A stretch of 32,238 nucleotides of DNA. Source: Treponema sp. Lineage in GTDB: Bacteria; Spirochaetota; Spirochaetia; Treponematales; Breznakiellaceae. The position numbers were made by a program, and so were the translations under genes. Positions 31,196 through 32,238 of the stretch are shown here, piece by piece. Under the pieces are notes generated by a model. The model was not told the origin of the DNA. It saw nothing but the letters and a program-made list of their open reading frames with translations, and ran no database searches. The first letter of the stretch is position 1. Every line of letters begins with the position of its first letter. The stretch is taken from NCBI GenBank assembly GCA_009784775.1, contig WQXQ01000015.1, positions 1 to 32,238 on the forward strand, written 5' to 3'.

Positions 31196-32092
31196 ATGCG
31201 AATATTTTTGGCATTAGTATGCATCGTGGGGTGTCTCCTTGTCCCGGCAGCGTATGCGGTAGGGCAGTCTCAGGGCAGCAATACCGGCTCACAGGCAACC
31301 GGCGCCCAAGGCGCTTTTGGCAGCGCTCTGTCCAATCTGGATAACGCGGTTAATACGGCGGATGCGGAATTTACTCCGCAGGATGAATATTATCTGGGGC
31401 GCGCGGTGGCAGCAAATATTCTGGCAGCGTACCGGCCCTACACCGCAAACCCGGAACTGACCCGCTATGTGAACCGTATTTGTCAGACCATTGTGATTAA
31501 CTCTCCGCAACCGGCCTTATTCAAAGGCTATTATGTGATGGTTCTTGACAGCCCTGAATTTAACGCGTTTGCTACTCCCGGCGGGCACATTTTCCTTACC
31601 AGAAAACTGGTAGAAACAGCCACTTCCGAGGATATGCTGGCGGCGGTTATTGCCCATGAGCTTGCTCATATTATGTTGAAACACAGCATTGCCATTATCA
31701 ATGAGATGCGGTTTATGGATGATATGTCGGCAACGGCAGGCCGGGCGGCGAATATAGCCGGTCAGCAAACCAACGCTGCCAAGCAGGCTGCGTATTTCCG
31801 CAATTCGGTAACGGCAAGTATTGATACCATGATCAAAAACGGTTATTCCCAGGAGCAGGAGTTCCAGGCAGACCGGATGGCGGCAGGCCTTCTGGCGGTT
31901 TCGGGGTATAACCCGGCAGCGCTGGTGGAAATGTTACGGGTACTGCAGCAAATGCAGTCTGCCCAAAGGGGCGGATTCAATACAACCCACCCTTCACCGG
32001 CTCAGCGTATCTCAAATGTGCAGGGAACGGCTAACCAATACCGGGTTCAGGATACCAGCGCTTCCCGCGCGGCACGGTTCCGGAACAAGTAA
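31196..32092 (+). CDS. periplasmic M48 family metalloprotease (BepA-like)
   Basis: The 298-residue protein has a signal peptide (RIFLALVCIVGCLLVPAAYA). The zinc protease core is HELAHIMLKHS with His154 and His158, and the third ligand is Glu222 in EFQADRMA. It has the M48 segments NAFATPGGHIFLTRKLVE and HPSPAQRI. No TPR domain follows, so it is shorter than E. coli BepA and nearer to LoiP/YggG-type proteins, which check outer-membrane protein assembly. GGGGGGAA precedes its ATG within the end of the SH3 gene. A terminator follows at 32122. Confidence 0.9.
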   Translation: MRIFLALVCIVGCLLVPAAYAVGQSQGSNTGSQATGAQGAFGSALSNLDNAVNTADAEFTPQDEYYLGRAVAANILAAYRPYTANPELTRYVNRICQTIVINSPQPALFKGYYVMVLDSPEFNAFATPGGHIFLTRKLVETATSEDMLAAVIAHELAHIMLKHSIAIINEMRFMDDMSATAGRAANIAGQQTNAAKQAAYFRNSVTASIDTMIKNGYSQEQEFQADRMAAGLLAVSGYNPAALVEMLRVLQQMQSAQRGGFNTTHPSPAQRISNVQGTANQYRVQDTSASRAARFRNK

Positions 32093-32121
32093 AAGCGGTA
32101 ACGCGTATGCAAAAACAAAGG

Positions 32122-32158
32122 GGCTGTCCGAGAAGTACATCTTGGGCAGCCTTTTTTT
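32122..32158 (+). terminator. Rho-independent terminator after the M48 gene
   Basis: GGCTGTCC (32122-32129) pairs with GGGCAGCC (32144-32151), with a small inner AGA/TCT extension, and seven T follow (32152-32158). It lies about 30 bases past the M48 stop. Confidence 0.85.
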
Positions 32159-32167
32159 ATTAAAAGA

Positions 32168-32196
32168 TTCCCAAAGATGAAAAGCCATGTTAGAAT
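32168..32196 (+). promoter_or_regulatory. promoter of the right-edge gene (leaderless type)
   Basis: TTCCCA (32168-32173), 17 bases, TAGAAT (32191-32196), then 6 bases to ATG 32203. No Shine-Dalgarno site is present. Confidence 0.45.
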
Positions 32197-32202
32197 CTTT
32201 AT

Positions 32203-32238
32203 ATGAGCAAAGGAAAAAGTGATAAAATCACCTACAAA
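32203..32238 (+). CDS. N-terminal fragment of a gene leaving the right edge
   Basis: ATG 32203 opens 12 codons (MSKGKSDKITYK) running off the window. The family cannot be told. Support comes from the promoter just upstream and the terminator before it. Confidence 0.4.
   Translation, partial: MSKGKSDKITYK

Noticed and set aside
1-32238. tRNA, rRNA, CRISPR arrays, insertion sequences with transposase
   Set aside because: None was recognised on either strand. The repeats seen are short palindromes or microsatellites without associated genes.

Overview
The window looks like the chromosome of a spirochaete, most likely a Treponema relative and possibly a gut treponeme. This rests on an archaeal-type two-subunit phenylalanyl-tRNA synthetase (pheS/pheT), a long serine hydroxymethyltransferase of the spirochaete/chlamydia kind, many lipoproteins with relaxed lipoboxes, and a set of LPP20-type outer-membrane lipoproteins. 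The genus is an inference; no rRNA gene is present to confirm it.

Layout. 1-2050 is an AT-rich accessory stretch: the start of a gene running off the left edge, a broken DUF2442 gene, a Bro-N protein and a GNAT acetyltransferase. A 25-base exact copy of part of folC lies to the left of the last two. 2057-10391 is a nucleotide and one-carbon block: folC, a VOC protein, metF, and a minus-strand operon pyrB-pyrI-pyrC-pyrF-pyrK-pyrD, with metF just downstream. carAB, pyrE and pyrR are absent. 10419-17039 holds a lipoprotein with three LEA2/WHy-like repeats, a HAD phosphatase, and the plus-strand run glyA-rmuC-DUF2156-rlmB. 17044-19186 has two secreted lipoproteins, one with a formylglycine-generating-enzyme fold and one with an exonuclease/endonuclease/phosphatase fold. 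19400-22901 is pheS-pheT, with a palindromic insertion inside the pheT coding sequence. 22919-23600 is decayed accessory DNA: a lone MNT nucleotidyltransferase, a REP-like hairpin and gene fragments. 23598-32092 is an envelope block: a secreted protein, a uracil permease, three LPP20-family lipoproteins, a beta-barrel protein and a FlgO/CsgG-like protein on the minus strand. Divergent from these are an XRE regulator, an SH3 protein and an M48 protease.

The most striking signal is window-wide. At about a dozen genes a sigma70-like -10 box ends only 5-8 bases before the ATG and no Shine-Dalgarno sequence is present, which predicts leaderless mRNAs. These include the left- and right-edge genes, GNAT, metF, glyA, pheS, the MNT gene, the FlgO-like gene and the SH3 gene. 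Internal operon genes and most lipoprotein genes instead carry normal Shine-Dalgarno sites.

The most system-like part is the right-hand envelope locus. FlgO-like and FlgP-like (LPP20) outer-membrane components sit beside an XRE regulator. An 11-bp-arm inverted repeat covers the -35 box of the FlgO-like promoter, and a half-site lies on the SH3-M48 promoter. Promoters, operators and repeats were read by eye; nothing was searched in a database.
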